Assembly: GCA_903913215.1 (NCBI GenBank)
Contig: CAIWKE010000002.1
Location: forward strand, 62,001 to 126,000
DNA length: 64,000 nucleotides
Origin: an uncultured Holophagaceae bacterium
Lineage (GTDB): Bacteria > Acidobacteriota > Holophagae > Holophagales > Holophagaceae
Direction of reading: 5' to 3'
How positions within the stretch are numbered: the first letter of the stretch is position 1; the number at the start of each line of letters is the position of its first letter. Below the pieces are notes generated by a model. The model was not told the origin of the DNA. It worked only from the letters and a program-made list of their open reading frames with translations, and searched no databases. Shown here piece after piece: positions 17,208-25,423 of the stretch. A program made the translations under genes and the position numbers.

Positions 17208-18236
17208 CTATAGCAATGAATTTTGAGCTTCCCTGAAGTCGTTCAGGTCTGTCTCCACATAGCCTAGCGTGGTCTGGATGTTCTTATGACGTAGCATCCT
17301 CTGAATGATGACGGTCGAAACCCCATTTTTTGAGAGCAGGGTGGCACAGGTGCCTCTCAAACGGTGTGGGGTGAGCTTGGGTAGGCCGATAGCCTTCCCG
17401 CTTGCTGTGATGGCCTTCTTAGTGAACTGCGCTCTGTGTGGCATTCCATCCTCGGCTGGCAATACCCAATCGGATGTGCGGGGTAGGGGGCTAAGAATTT
17501 CGACCACGATATCAGGAACGGGCAGGGGGACAGCTTCCTTTCCTTTGGTTTTCCCTGGTGTGTAGGTGTGGAGGTCGTCTGAGAACCATTCCCAGCGAAG
17601 TCCTAACGCCTCAGATTCTCGCAAGCCCAGATAGACCATCATCCGGACAGCAACCCGAACATGGATATTGCGTGTGTGTGAGTCGATGTGTTGTAAGAAT
17701 GGTTCGATTTTGTCTTTCGGCAGAAAGGTTTTTGGTTTTCGTTGGACTGGATGCAATTTGATTTTGAAAGGCATTTCACGGATTAGCCTTTGATGAACAC
17801 CCCATCTAAATACAAGGCGAAGGTGTCTAAGTAATGCATTTGCGCCAGAAATTGTTCTAAATTTATTGTTTGGTCCAATAGTATTAAGATACATATTTTC
17901 TATTAATGTAATATGTGATGAATTGACTTGATCTGAGTATAAGTAATCAATATGTGGCAATATATGAAGCACAAAGTCTCCCTTTACTCTTGATATATGG
18001 GAAACTGTTGACGTTTTTATATGCGATTCAAGCCATTTATGAAATAGAATCTCGACAGTTGGTGATGGACCTATATTTAATTCCGTCAGAGCAAGTGTGT
18101 CTCTAAATACTTTTAACCATTTTTGTGCATTTTGGTAGTTTTCACACCCTGTTGATTTATTAATTGTTTTACCGTTGTGCTTAAAGTGGCAATAATACAC
18201 GCGGCCATTTTTGACTAGACCATTTCTCGTTGTCAT
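17208..18236 (-). CDS. int: Tyrosine recombinase (integrase) of the element
   Basis: A 342-residue phage-type integrase that would insert and excise the element at tRNA-Met. The catalytic residues are visible: Arg in YLGLRESEALGLRW (~210), Lys in the beta-hairpin TKGKEAVPL, HRLR (~293), His in MLRHKNIQTT (~316) and the nucleophile Tyr in TLGYVETD (~325). A SAM-like core-binding domain (TVEILFHKWLESHIK) and an N-terminal AP2-like arm-binding part (VYYCHFKHNGKTINKSTG) precede it. The C-terminal half has higher GC than the N-terminal half. It is divergent from the regulator at 18593. Confidence 0.93.
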   Translation of the reverse strand: MTTRNGLVKNGRVYYCHFKHNGKTINKSTGCENYQNAQKWLKVFRDTLALTELNIGPSPTVEILFHKWLESHIKTSTVSHISRVKGDFVLHILPHIDYLYSDQVNSSHITLIENMYLNTIGPNNKFRTISGANALLRHLRLVFRWGVHQRLIREMPFKIKLHPVQRKPKTFLPKDKIEPFLQHIDSHTRNIHVRVAVRMMVYLGLRESEALGLRWEWFSDDLHTYTPGKTKGKEAVPLPVPDIVVEILSPLPRTSDWVLPAEDGMPHRAQFTKKAITASGKAIGLPKLTPHRLRGTCATLLSKNGVSTVIIQRMLRHKNIQTTLGYVETDLNDFREAQNSLL

Positions 18237-18592
18237 ATCATGCTCTATTATGTGAAATACGGTTAAACGATGATAACGTTTCCAGGATAAACAATCATTC
18301 GTCTATTGTGAATCGTCGCGATTGGATTCATTTTATTCATAATATGGTTGCAAAATTCATTAGATAATTTAAAATTCACACAAACACCACATTGTATTTC
18401 GGAGTGTCTAATTTGTTTTGTATGACATTTCCGACCATGCTAGTATAAATGACACAGGCGGCATTTCTATGCGAAATATTCGTCATGTATTTAGAGAATT
18501 CATTTAGCTTCAGTCCATGCCTTTAATAGATCAACCATACTTAGAGTCGTAAAAATTTGAATATTTACGACTCAATAAGAAAGGATGAATGC
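18237..18592. other. Divergent intergenic region between integrase and regulator
   Basis: This AT-rich gap of 356 bp separates the leftward integrase from the rightward replication genes and must hold both promoters. Apart from the 30-bp inverted repeat listed separately, I see no gene, no tRNA and no strong repeat in it. Confidence 0.6.
18544..18573. promoter_or_regulatory. Perfect inverted repeat upstream of the regulator gene (operator)
   Basis: GAGTCGTAAA, ten bases, then TTTACGACTC: two perfect 10-bp arms ending 20 bp before the ATG of the small DNA-binding protein. A centre-to-centre spacing of two helical turns suits a dimeric repressor or activator. Likely binders are the adjacent 76-residue protein or the XRE protein of the same element. 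Confidence 0.6.
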
Positions 18593-18820
18593 ATGGACTT
18601 GGAATCCTTGCTATCTAAAACAGGTGTTTCACCAAGCATTAGGTATGAGCCTAGTGATGTGTGTAAAATACTTGGAATTTCGTATCGTCAATTGAGATGG
18701 ATAATCCTTCAACAACACATACCAGTTATTATATATGGTAAGAAGTTGGCCTTCATTCTCCATGAAGACCTAGATCGAATGGTTGTTTCATCATACAGAA
18801 CAGAAAAGGTCAATGTATGA
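18593..18820 (+). CDS. Small helix-turn-helix protein (AlpA/excisionase-like)
   Basis: A 75-residue protein with the helix-turn-helix pattern YEPSDVCKILGISYRQLRWIILQQHIPVI, as in AlpA/MerR-type regulators and excisionases. The final part (ILHEDLDRMV) fits the usual closing helix. The ATG at 18593 has AAAGGA at good spacing and is preferred over the one at 18557, which lies inside the inverted repeat. It overlaps the next gene by ATGA, so the two are coupled. In satellites such proteins switch on excision and replication; that role is inferred here. Confidence 0.6.
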   Translation: MDLESLLSKTGVSPSIRYEPSDVCKILGISYRQLRWIILQQHIPVIIYGKKLAFILHEDLDRMVVSSYRTEKVNV

Positions 18821-19059
18821 TCGATCTAATAGATGCGAATGATTTAAAATTTCTCTTCAAGACTCATTTCAAAATAAATTTGGACGGAAAAAAGTTGGCT
18901 AGTTTAAAACAAGAAGGAATGCCATTTTATAAAATTAGCAAAAAATGTCACAGATACATATGGAATGAGTGTTGTGAATATATTTTAAATAAAAAAACAA
19001 TTGTAGACATTGTTAAAAATGCAAAATTAAAGGCAGGGTTTGGTTATAAATATAAATAA
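18817..19059 (+). CDS. Unknown 80-residue element protein
   Basis: Not recognised. It overlaps the upstream regulator by four bases (ATGA), which supports translation by coupling. The sequence is basic and lysine-rich (KINLDGKKLASLKQEGMPFYKISKKCHRYIW), and the GMPFYKI segment resembles the wing after a helix-turn-helix in small DNA-binding proteins, where a target residue is read after 'GMP'. It ends with a basic tail. A DNA-binding role in replication or excision is plausible but unproven. Confidence 0.5.
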   Translation: MIDLIDANDLKFLFKTHFKINLDGKKLASLKQEGMPFYKISKKCHRYIWNECCEYILNKKTIVDIVKNAKLKAGFGYKYK

Positions 19060-19164
19060 TTTATAAAACACACTGTAAACAAAATAGAAAAATTTAGACA
19101 AAAAATTAAATATTAATATATGACATGGCCTTCGGTCTATTTTGCGTCGGATAATGGGGAATTT

Positions 19165-21279
19165 ATGATCAGCAAAGAAAACATGTATGAAAGAGCATTA
19201 AGGTATTTGAAAATTGGAGTGGTAGTAATACCTGTAGCTTACAAAGAAAAAAAGCCATCGATACCTTGGAAAATTTACCAAACTCAAAAACCAACAATCG
19301 AAGAATATAAAAAATGGTTTTATGGAAAAAATACAAATATGGGAATTGTGACGGGAGAATACTATGGATTGATATGTGTTGACCAGGACAGTCAAGAAGC
19401 AATTGATTACGTTAATACAAATCTTCCTAAAACATCAATGATGACGAAAACAGGTAGTGGTAAACTACACTCATATTACAGACATCCAGGCACACCAATA
19501 CCGAATGGTGTAAATATTAATAATATTAAAATCGATATCCGTGGGGATGGTGGTCAAGTTGTTGCACCTGGGTCCGTTCATCCCAAAGGTGGCGTATACG
19601 AGGAGATTGGGGAGTGGGGTCCAATTAGTGAATTGCCTATCTTTGACCGAAGATGGTTTGATGAAAATTCACCATCTGACCGAACGAGAAATATTGGGAA
19701 CTCATCGAGTGATGAAATTGATCCGGAGGTTCTTGAATACATCAACAGTAGTGAGGATTCAATTGAAGGGAGCAATGGAAGTGCCGTATTAACGAAGGTT
19801 GCTAGGAAATTTATCAGCGGTTTCAAACTTAACCGCGATGAAGCTATGCGATGTTTGATCTTATGGAATGTGAAGTGCGCTAAGCCCCTGTGGTCTGAGC
19901 ATGAGTTAGAACACGCTTTAGATAATGTCATTCACACAACAGGATCCAATAATAAAAATAAGAATAATAAAAAAACAAGTATAATTATCGATTCAATACT
20001 AAATTGGAAATATTATAACGATGGTAGTCCAAAATCAATCAAGAAGACTGGTGATAATTTAATGAAAATTATTGCCAATCATGAAGATCTACATGGTGTT
20101 ATTGGATTTAATGAATTAATTAGTAGTGCTGTTATACTTAAAGAACCACCTTGGCATGATTGTTATCTCGACTCACCCGATTTTGTCAATGGTGTCGCCT
20201 GGTCTGATGACGATACAATAGGAATAATTGGATGGATAGAATCGAAATACGATGTTACATATGCTCCAAATATTGTTAATATGGCGATTGACCTTGTATC
20301 AAAAGCAAATTCATTTCATCCTATTCGCAAAATGCTTAGATCTGTTGAATGGGATAGAATAGATAGGGTTAATAAGATGATGAATATATACTATGGTTGT
20401 GAGGATACGAAGTATGCACAACTGGTAGGTCGATACCTTATGATATCCATGGTAGTCAGAGTTGAAGAGCCTGGATGCAAAGTTGACCATTGCGTTATAC
20501 TTGAAGGTTTACAATCTACATGCAAAAGTCAGAGCATTAGAGCCTTGGCAAGAAAAAGTGAATACTTCATTGACTCAGATATACCAATTGGCAAAACGGA
20601 CGCATATCAGATTATCCGTGGTGGGTGGCTCATTGAAGTGCCTGAAATAGATAAGTTATTCAAACATGACCCATCTGACCTAAAGGCATACATCACGAGT
20701 CAGATTGATACATATAGGCCGTCCTATGGACGTAGGGCTTTAAAATTTCCCAGGCAATGTGTATTCATAGGAACCACAAATGCACAACACTATTTAAAGG
20801 ATATTACAGGCAACAGGCGCTTCTGGCCAATCAAGACAAACTGTATTGATCTTGAAGGTTTAAAACGGGATGCAGATCAATTGCTGGCTGAGGCATTGTA
20901 TCTACTTCAACAAGGTGAACGCTGGTGGCCTGATAGGGAAGAGCAATGTCAAATCTTTAGTCCCGAACAAAAAACACGAATGATGACAGATGTATGGGAA
21001 AAGATTATTTGGGACTATATCTACTCAGGCAATAAATTGAAAGTCGAGATATCTGAAATACTTGAAAAGGCAATTCAACTTAAGGCTTCAGAATGGAATC
21101 ACTCGCATGAGAATAGAGTGGCCAAGATCTTGCTTGGTTTTGGTTGGGAAAGGAAACAACTCAGACATAAGGGTGATGGATTACATCGGCGGTTTTATGC
21201 ATACATTAAGCCCTTGAATTTAAATGATGATAATCAACTCAATGTGTTACACCTTTCTGAAGACTATGATATCGAATAA
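19165..21279 (+). CDS. Bifunctional primase-polymerase / VapE-type helicase replication protein
   Basis: A 704-residue protein. The first ~190 residues are a primase-polymerase (AEP-like) domain: YLKIGVVVIPVAYKEKKPSIPW, NMGIVTGEYYGLICVDQDS with metal-binding acids, and HPKGGVYEE. The second half is a virulence-associated E (VapE) helicase: the P-loop-like GLQSTCKSQ, DIPIGKTDAYQIIRGGWLIEVPEID as Walker B, and FIGTTNAQHYLKDITGNRRFWPI with sensor and arginine-finger positions. It would start DNA synthesis at the element's origin. ATG 19165 has GGGGA five bases ahead, while the ATG at 19120 has no ribosome site. It is followed by a long hairpin and repeats. Confidence 0.85.
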   Translation: MISKENMYERALRYLKIGVVVIPVAYKEKKPSIPWKIYQTQKPTIEEYKKWFYGKNTNMGIVTGEYYGLICVDQDSQEAIDYVNTNLPKTSMMTKTGSGKLHSYYRHPGTPIPNGVNINNIKIDIRGDGGQVVAPGSVHPKGGVYEEIGEWGPISELPIFDRRWFDENSPSDRTRNIGNSSSDEIDPEVLEYINSSEDSIEGSNGSAVLTKVARKFISGFKLNRDEAMRCLILWNVKCAKPLWSEHELEHALDNVIHTTGSNNKNKNNKKTSIIIDSILNWKYYNDGSPKSIKKTGDNLMKIIANHEDLHGVIGFNELISSAVILKEPPWHDCYLDSPDFVNGVAWSDDDTIGIIGWIESKYDVTYAPNIVNMAIDLVSKANSFHPIRKMLRSVEWDRIDRVNKMMNIYYGCEDTKYAQLVGRYLMISMVVRVEEPGCKVDHCVILEGLQSTCKSQSIRALARKSEYFIDSDIPIGKTDAYQIIRGGWLIEVPEIDKLFKHDPSDLKAYITSQIDTYRPSYGRRALKFPRQCVFIGTTNAQHYLKDITGNRRFWPIKTNCIDLEGLKRDADQLLAEALYLLQQGERWWPDREEQCQIFSPEQKTRMMTDVWEKIIWDYIYSGNKLKVEISEILEKAIQLKASEWNHSHENRVAKILLGFGWERKQLRHKGDGLHRRFYAYIKPLNLNDDNQLNVLHLSEDYDIE

Positions 21280-21294
21280 ACCGGACAGCAAGTC

Positions 21295-21341
21295 CAAGGA
21301 AGGCCATCATCAAGTCGTGAACCTGGTGATGGCCTTCCTTG
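21295..21341. terminator. Long hairpin after the primase/VapE gene
   Basis: Two perfect 15-base arms (CAAGGAAGGCCATCA and its reverse complement) around a 17-base loop, starting 15 bases after the stop codon. There is no clear T-run, so it may be a processing or protective structure or a weak terminator. Confidence 0.55.
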
Positions 21342-21343
21342 TC

Positions 21344-21445
21344 TCTAGTGTCACTAGATTGCTACCCGCTCCGAAGTATATAATATTCAATTCTTCAGTC
21401 ACTACAAATCAACTGGTGACACTGGTGACAGGGACGATGAGTCCC
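21344..21445. other. ori: Candidate replication origin of the element
   Basis: Directly after the primase/helicase gene lie a 15-bp palindrome (TCTAGTGTCACTAGA), an AT-rich patch, two tandem copies of ACTGGTGAC (21412-21429) and a GGGAC/GTCCC hairpin (21431-21445). Short repeats beside a self-encoded primase-helicase are what an origin of this class would look like, but there are too few repeat units to be sure. Confidence 0.3.
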
Positions 21446-21816
21446 ACAGTTACCTATCCAAGGCAGATCAACCCCTGGGATGCCAGCTCCATGGAGCCAG
21501 AACGCACCATAGGGACGGTTGAACTGCCAAGGGCAGGGAAGGGGGGCGCAGTGGATTCGGGTCTTACCTGTCATTGGATATCTCTCCTTATTAATTGTTA
21601 CGTTATTTCTTCTTGTCATCCTTCTCAAGTATCCACCTTAGTAATACGGTTACAATTACACCTGCGAGGTTTGGAATCATTTGATACTCCCATTAATTGA
21701 ATTGATAATATAAATTATTATTCTATACTTATTATAACATTTTAATGTTAGTTTTTGCACTAGACATATGCAAATGAATTGTAGACAACTCATTTGTCTT
21801 TATTGAGGCACAAAAA

Positions 21817-21844
21817 AAGAGCCGGACAAAGAAATCCGGCTCTT
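21817..21844 (-). terminator. Rho-independent terminator of the cargo block
   Basis: AAGAGCCGGA and TCCGGCTCTT form a 10-bp stem. On the minus strand it is followed by a run of Ts and lies 20 bp after the last leftward cargo gene. It closes the six-gene block. Confidence 0.8.
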
Positions 21845-21863
21845 GATCGTTGACTCTCTATTT

Positions 21864-22505
21864 TTACTTCTTGGCCTTTCTTTCACGCTCCTCTTTAGAG
21901 GTCGTAAAGATCCAACCATTGCTGTCTCTTTCATTAGTCGATTCCATTTTTGCCGCCAAAGCAATTGCTGTGGTCTTATGTTCCTTCAACATTCCTTCGA
22001 GCTTTTCGGCCAATGCAGCAGGGGGGAGAAACGGTGCGAGGCCCACCAAGATCGAAGCCAGTTTCTCAGGATCACTCTTCTTGATTGGCCCTTTACTCCC
22101 TGAAACCTGACTAACCATGAAATGGAAAGCTTCTTCATTGGTTACGCCAGCTTCTTCGAGTTGATTAAGAAGGGCGGTCTTTTCCGACCAGGGGCAGAAG
22201 GGAGATAGAAGAGCTTCTTCAATTTTGTATGCCTTCTTCTTGCTCTCAAGTGAGGCAAAAGTATTTTTGATCTGTCCAAGTTCCTTTGCATTGATTCTTG
22301 CGTCTGAATGTTCCTTGGTGGATTCCTTGACGTAGTAGTATGAACCAGCTCCTTTACCTTCATGATGCTTGATGATTGTAGAAAGATCCTTCTTTGCCAT
22401 GTCTAAATCTCCGAGTGTTTTGCTGGTATCAATACCAGCTTGGTTGAATAGATCTCGATCAGCATGGTTATTCTGATCAGTTTGTTTTTTCTTAAATAGT
22501 CCCAT
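21864..22505 (-). CDS. Unknown soluble 213-residue protein, cargo
   Basis: Not recognised. No signal peptide or membrane segment is visible. The N-terminus (MGLFKKKQTDQNNHADRDLF) is basic and polar, the middle is rich in Lys and Glu with helical character, and APFLPPAALAEKLEGMLKEHKTTAIALAAK near the end looks like helices with a proline hinge. GGAGAG precedes the ATG by seven bases. It is the last gene of the leftward block, with its own terminator after it and a terminator-like hairpin (22565-22591) before it, so it may be expressed separately. Confidence 0.55.
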   Translation of the reverse strand: MGLFKKKQTDQNNHADRDLFNQAGIDTSKTLGDLDMAKKDLSTIIKHHEGKGAGSYYYVKESTKEHSDARINAKELGQIKNTFASLESKKKAYKIEEALLSPFCPWSEKTALLNQLEEAGVTNEEAFHFMVSQVSGSKGPIKKSDPEKLASILVGLAPFLPPAALAEKLEGMLKEHKTTAIALAAKMESTNERDSNGWIFTTSKEERERKAKK

Positions 22506-22564
22506 ACGAATCTCTCCAACTGGACGATGAAATCATAGATCAAGTATCCCAAGCGTCAACAAAA

Positions 22565-22591
22565 AAATGACCAACTCAATGTTGGTCATTT
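22565..22591 (-). terminator. Terminator inside the cargo block
   Basis: AAATGACCAAC, loop TCAAT, GTTGGTCATTT; on the minus strand it runs into TTTTTTT-like bases. It lies 19 bp after the 159-residue gene and 60 bp before the next start, so it separates the last cargo gene from the rest. Confidence 0.75.
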
Positions 22592-22609
22592 CAGGAAAAC
22601 CATTATTTA

Positions 22610-23089
22610 TCATATATACATTTTTTGGGGATCTCGCAATCTCACCTCCTTTACCTTGAATCCAAGCCTATCGTGCCCTAGTTCATCTGACGTTCTTTGG
22701 CTCATAACTTCCATATTCCAAATCGCCGCTTTCGCGCCATACTTGAGCAAAGCAATTCCACCGACAAGGTCTGCATAAGTCCACTGAGGATGCAAGACAA
22801 CCTCTAGGTTTGATCTGTCGCTGAATATGACCCATTCAGATGTTAATTTATCCATTAAATATATTGAATATAAATCGTTTTCGATTTTAATGCATGAAGT
22901 GTCATTATCCGGGTGAAAAAATATATTTAAAGATTTAAATACTCTTGGTTCGATATGTTCTTTCAATTCAAGTATTGTATTTATATGCTTGCATCTAATT
23001 TTTTCACATAAAATCAAATCAACATCGTTATAAAAATTTTCAACATCAATGTTAATATCATTAGCTGGCATTTGTGTTTTGTTACACAT
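22610..23089 (-). CDS. Unknown soluble 159-residue protein, cargo
   Basis: Not recognised. No signal peptide is visible. The protein is acidic in its first half (DINIDVENFYNDVDLILCEKI), then carries EWVIFSDRSNLEVVLHPQWTYADLVGGIALLKYGAKAAIW, an alternation of strands and a helix. GGAGGA sits right before the ATG at good spacing, the strongest ribosome site in the block. A small acidic cytosolic protein beside exported partners could be an immunity-type protein, but nothing in its sequence proves this. Confidence 0.55.
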   Translation of the reverse strand: MCNKTQMPANDINIDVENFYNDVDLILCEKIRCKHINTILELKEHIEPRVFKSLNIFFHPDNDTSCIKIENDLYSIYLMDKLTSEWVIFSDRSNLEVVLHPQWTYADLVGGIALLKYGAKAAIWNMEVMSQRTSDELGHDRLGFKVKEVRLRDPQKMYI

Positions 23090-23170
23090 AATTCCTCCAT
23101 GTAATATTATACCGCACGGAAAAAAATAGAGAAATTATATATATATTAATAATACTATATGAATACAAAT

Positions 23171-23743
23171 TTAATTACATATTAGCTTGCGAAATATACT
23201 CGCAGAATAAATTCGATCAACTATACTATCTGGCATTTGTATCGTCTTTTTATTACCATTAGCAGCTATAAGGCTTACACTCAAGGGTGTAAAAGTTCCC
23301 TTGATACAGTTAATTTCAACATAAGATTCTGTTGATTCTATTGATTTTATATTATTTGCAACAACTTCACTATATATCATTCCGATTGCAATTTTTTGGC
23401 GTTCATCTTCATCCTTTTCCATCGACAATCGTTTTGATGAGTTAACAATTGGCATTCTTTTTTTGAATAAATCCATGAATCTTGCTTCTTCTTTTTTTGA
23501 TTCTGATTTTGATTTAACAAGATATCTTTTCATTTCTTTCAATGTAATGTATTTTATCCATAAATTAATTTTGTCACCGGACCTTTGAATCGTATCTGGA
23601 CTATAGAACAATACTATACCTTCGACATTCATAATTTGTGAATTATTCTTGGTAACAATTTCTTGAACATGTTGCCAGTCGTGACCATAAGCAAAAGAAC
23701 TGCATATAAAAAACATAGAGAATATCGTTTTTATGTACGACAT
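23171..23743 (-). CDS. Unknown exported protein, cargo
   Basis: A 190-residue protein not recognised. MSYIKTIFSMFFICSSFAYGHDW is a signal peptide with a likely cut after AYG. The mature part is Lys/Glu-rich in the middle (KSKSESKKEEARFMDLFKKR) and beta-like towards the end (YVEINCIKGTFTPLSVSLIAANGNKKTIQMP). Two cysteines remain in the mature chain (INC and LICN), which could form one disulfide. AAAGGA precedes the ATG. It follows the Sel1 gene in the same direction, so periplasmic cooperation with it is plausible. Confidence 0.55.
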   Translation of the reverse strand: MSYIKTIFSMFFICSSFAYGHDWQHVQEIVTKNNSQIMNVEGIVLFYSPDTIQRSGDKINLWIKYITLKEMKRYLVKSKSESKKEEARFMDLFKKRMPIVNSSKRLSMEKDEDERQKIAIGMIYSEVVANNIKSIESTESYVEINCIKGTFTPLSVSLIAANGNKKTIQMPDSIVDRIYSASIFRKLICN

Positions 23744-23790
23744 ATTTTTATCCTTTAATAATTTTTATATTATGTTTTATATTTTTTGTA

Positions 23791-24351
23791 TTATAGTTTA
23801 GATTTATCATTAATTTCAACTTTAATTTTATTTTTTCTATCTAGGGCCTTTTGAAGTTCTTCCTCTGCTAGATTTTTTTCGAGATTCTCAAGAATATCCC
23901 CGATACGTCCATCTTTAATGTTTCCCTCTACTGCTATACTTAGCCATGCGTGAGCTTCAATAGGGTCTTTGAAAACGCCGTTTCCAAATAAATAGCAGCA
24001 CCCTAGTCTTGCCTGGCTGACCACATAGCCTTGCTCTGCTGACTTCCTGTATAAATTTGCTGCTTCAGTTAAGTTCTTGGTGGTCCCCATTCCAGTTTCA
24101 AAACAGACTCCGAGAAGAAATTGAGCATTCTTGTTATTTAATGCAGATGCCTTTTTAAACCACATTACAGCGGTAGAAAGGTTTTGCTTTAACCCGTTAC
24201 TACCAGCCATGTATCTAGCACCAACAATGGTCATCGCTTCAGGATCACCATGTTTAGCTTTTGAAATTAGATCATCTCCTTTTGCAATAGTGATGTTAAA
24301 AAATAGAACAACCATGATTAGCATCGATTTATATAATTTAGAAATGTTCAT
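23791..24351 (-). CDS. Exported Sel1-like repeat protein, cargo
   Basis: A 186-residue protein with a signal peptide (LIMVVLFFNITIAKG) and about three Sel1-like repeats (AMTIVGARYMAGSNGLKQNLSTAVMWFKKAS-type units, each 36 residues with the A..W and G..D patterns) at residues ~30-145. Sel1 repeats form alpha-solenoids that bind proteins. The C-terminal 35 residues are a charged helix. The start has no strong ribosome site, but lies 12 bp after the stop of a 42-residue membrane protein, which suggests coupling. Confidence 0.75.
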   Translation of the reverse strand: MNISKLYKSMLIMVVLFFNITIAKGDDLISKAKHGDPEAMTIVGARYMAGSNGLKQNLSTAVMWFKKASALNNKNAQFLLGVCFETGMGTTKNLTEAANLYRKSAEQGYVVSQARLGCCYLFGNGVFKDPIEAHAWLSIAVEGNIKDGRIGDILENLEKNLAEEELQKALDRKNKIKVEINDKSKL

Positions 24352-24363
24352 TATAATTTATTC

Positions 24364-24492
24364 TTATTTAAATGATTCTACAAATTCTTTTCGTGATCTT
24401 TCTTCCGCAGTTGCTGCGACATACATTCGCCATAGGACAATAGCTGCTATTGCTGCGAGTATTCCCAGGATGACCTTTGTTGATATTTTCAT
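24364..24492 (-). CDS. Small single-pass membrane protein (42 residues)
   Basis: A short gene in the gap between two cargo genes. It reads MKISTKVILGILAAIAAIVL, then WRMYVAATAEERSRKEFVESFK: one membrane helix at ~6-24 followed by a charged tail, with a basic N-terminus. AAAGG lies nine bases before the ATG. The spacing to its neighbours (50 bp before, 12 bp after) fits an operon. It may be an anchor or a partner for the flanking membrane and Sel1 proteins. Function unknown. Confidence 0.6.
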   Translation of the reverse strand: MKISTKVILGILAAIAAIVLWRMYVAATAEERSRKEFVESFK

Positions 24493-24542
24493 TTTTAATA
24501 CCTTTACGTGTTGTTGATGATTGCATGTAATGGCATATTATT

Positions 24543-25139
24543 TTATTTATTATTAATCAATAGTTCAGAATCAATCACAAAGCCATCAATTTCCTTTTGC
24601 GTTTGAATCCATCGTTTTCTTTGATTGTCATATTCTTCCATTTCTTCATAGATTTTCTTGGCGACACCACGAAAGGTGGATTCATTATCTTGAGTCCAGT
24701 CATAGGATGCAATGTTTCTTTTTCGATAATCCAATAATCGTTTTCCACGATCATCCACATCTCGACGTTGATACCCCCAATAAGCAATTCTTAAATGAAC
24801 AGCCTCTTTTATTAATTTACGTGCCTTTTCCAGATCGTCGCCACATGCTTCAAATTCTTTTCGTTCATCGCCGGTCAATACATTATGTCCACTAAAGTCA
24901 CAAACATTCATCATATCCTTAATGACATTTTGAATAATAGTGTGCCTCTTCTCATGCTCAGCCAACAGTCTTGCCTTTTCCTGTTCTTGATGTAATCGTT
25001 CCTGTTCCTTCTGAATTTTAGCTATTTTATTTAGATGATTATTATACATTAAATAGCTTGATGGAATTACTATAACAAACATCCCAATCAAGACTGCCCC
25101 AATTTTCTTAGCAGGTGTGTTCATGTAACCCAGACTCAT
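24543..25139 (-). CDS. Membrane-anchored coiled-coil protein, cargo
   Basis: A 198-residue protein not recognised. One membrane segment lies at residues ~12-30 (IGAVLIGMFVIVIPSSYLMY), followed by a long charged coiled coil (KIAKIQKEQERLHQEQEKARLLAEHEKR) and a helical, charged C-terminal part (YWGYQRRDVDDRGKRLLDYRKRN). It is the first gene of the leftward cargo block. The start could also be the ATG at 25124; neither has a clearly spaced ribosome site. The arrangement resembles a scaffold held in the inner membrane with the coiled coil outside or inside; the orientation cannot be told. Confidence 0.55.
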   Translation of the reverse strand: MSLGYMNTPAKKIGAVLIGMFVIVIPSSYLMYNNHLNKIAKIQKEQERLHQEQEKARLLAEHEKRHTIIQNVIKDMMNVCDFSGHNVLTGDERKEFEACGDDLEKARKLIKEAVHLRIAYWGYQRRDVDDRGKRLLDYRKRNIASYDWTQDNESTFRGVAKKIYEEMEEYDNQRKRWIQTQKEIDGFVIDSELLINNK

Positions 25140-25423
25140 TCCCCTTCTCCCGTATGAACTATTCTTCTTATCGTAAAATCAGAAGAATACAGGTCAAAAG
25201 ACAAAATATAATTTAAATTCTGTTGGCTGTCTTAATTAGCTTATATCGAATTGAAGCAGGAAGTATCCCCATGAATCTACTCCGAACATCCGACAAATTG
25301 AGGATTGGAAATTCTGCTAATTTAAATCTATGGCGTTCGCCGTATTTTTCCGCCCCTCTGCAAAGGGGGACGGGGTGATACCGCCAGAATAGACATATTG
25401 CGTTTTACGATCCAGAGGTATCC
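25140..25423. other. Divergent promoter region, cargo block and XRE gene
   Basis: A gap of 284 bp between the first leftward cargo gene and the rightward regulator. It is AT-rich on the left and more GC-rich from about 25330. No further gene is visible; it must hold both promoters and probably the binding site of the XRE protein. Confidence 0.5.

Larger units (their letters stand above)
21280..21863. other. Non-coding stretch after the replication gene
   Basis: No convincing gene. It holds a 15-bp-arm hairpin, a palindrome, tandem 9-bp repeats and a small hairpin (listed separately), then AT-rich DNA, and ends in the terminator of the leftward cargo block. An open frame at 21224-21700 crosses the hairpin and has no family features, so it is not called. 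Confidence 0.6.

Noticed and set aside
21224-21700. 158-residue open frame after the primase/VapE gene
   Set aside because: It overlaps the end of the primase gene, crosses a 15-bp-arm hairpin and repeats, and has no recognisable features.
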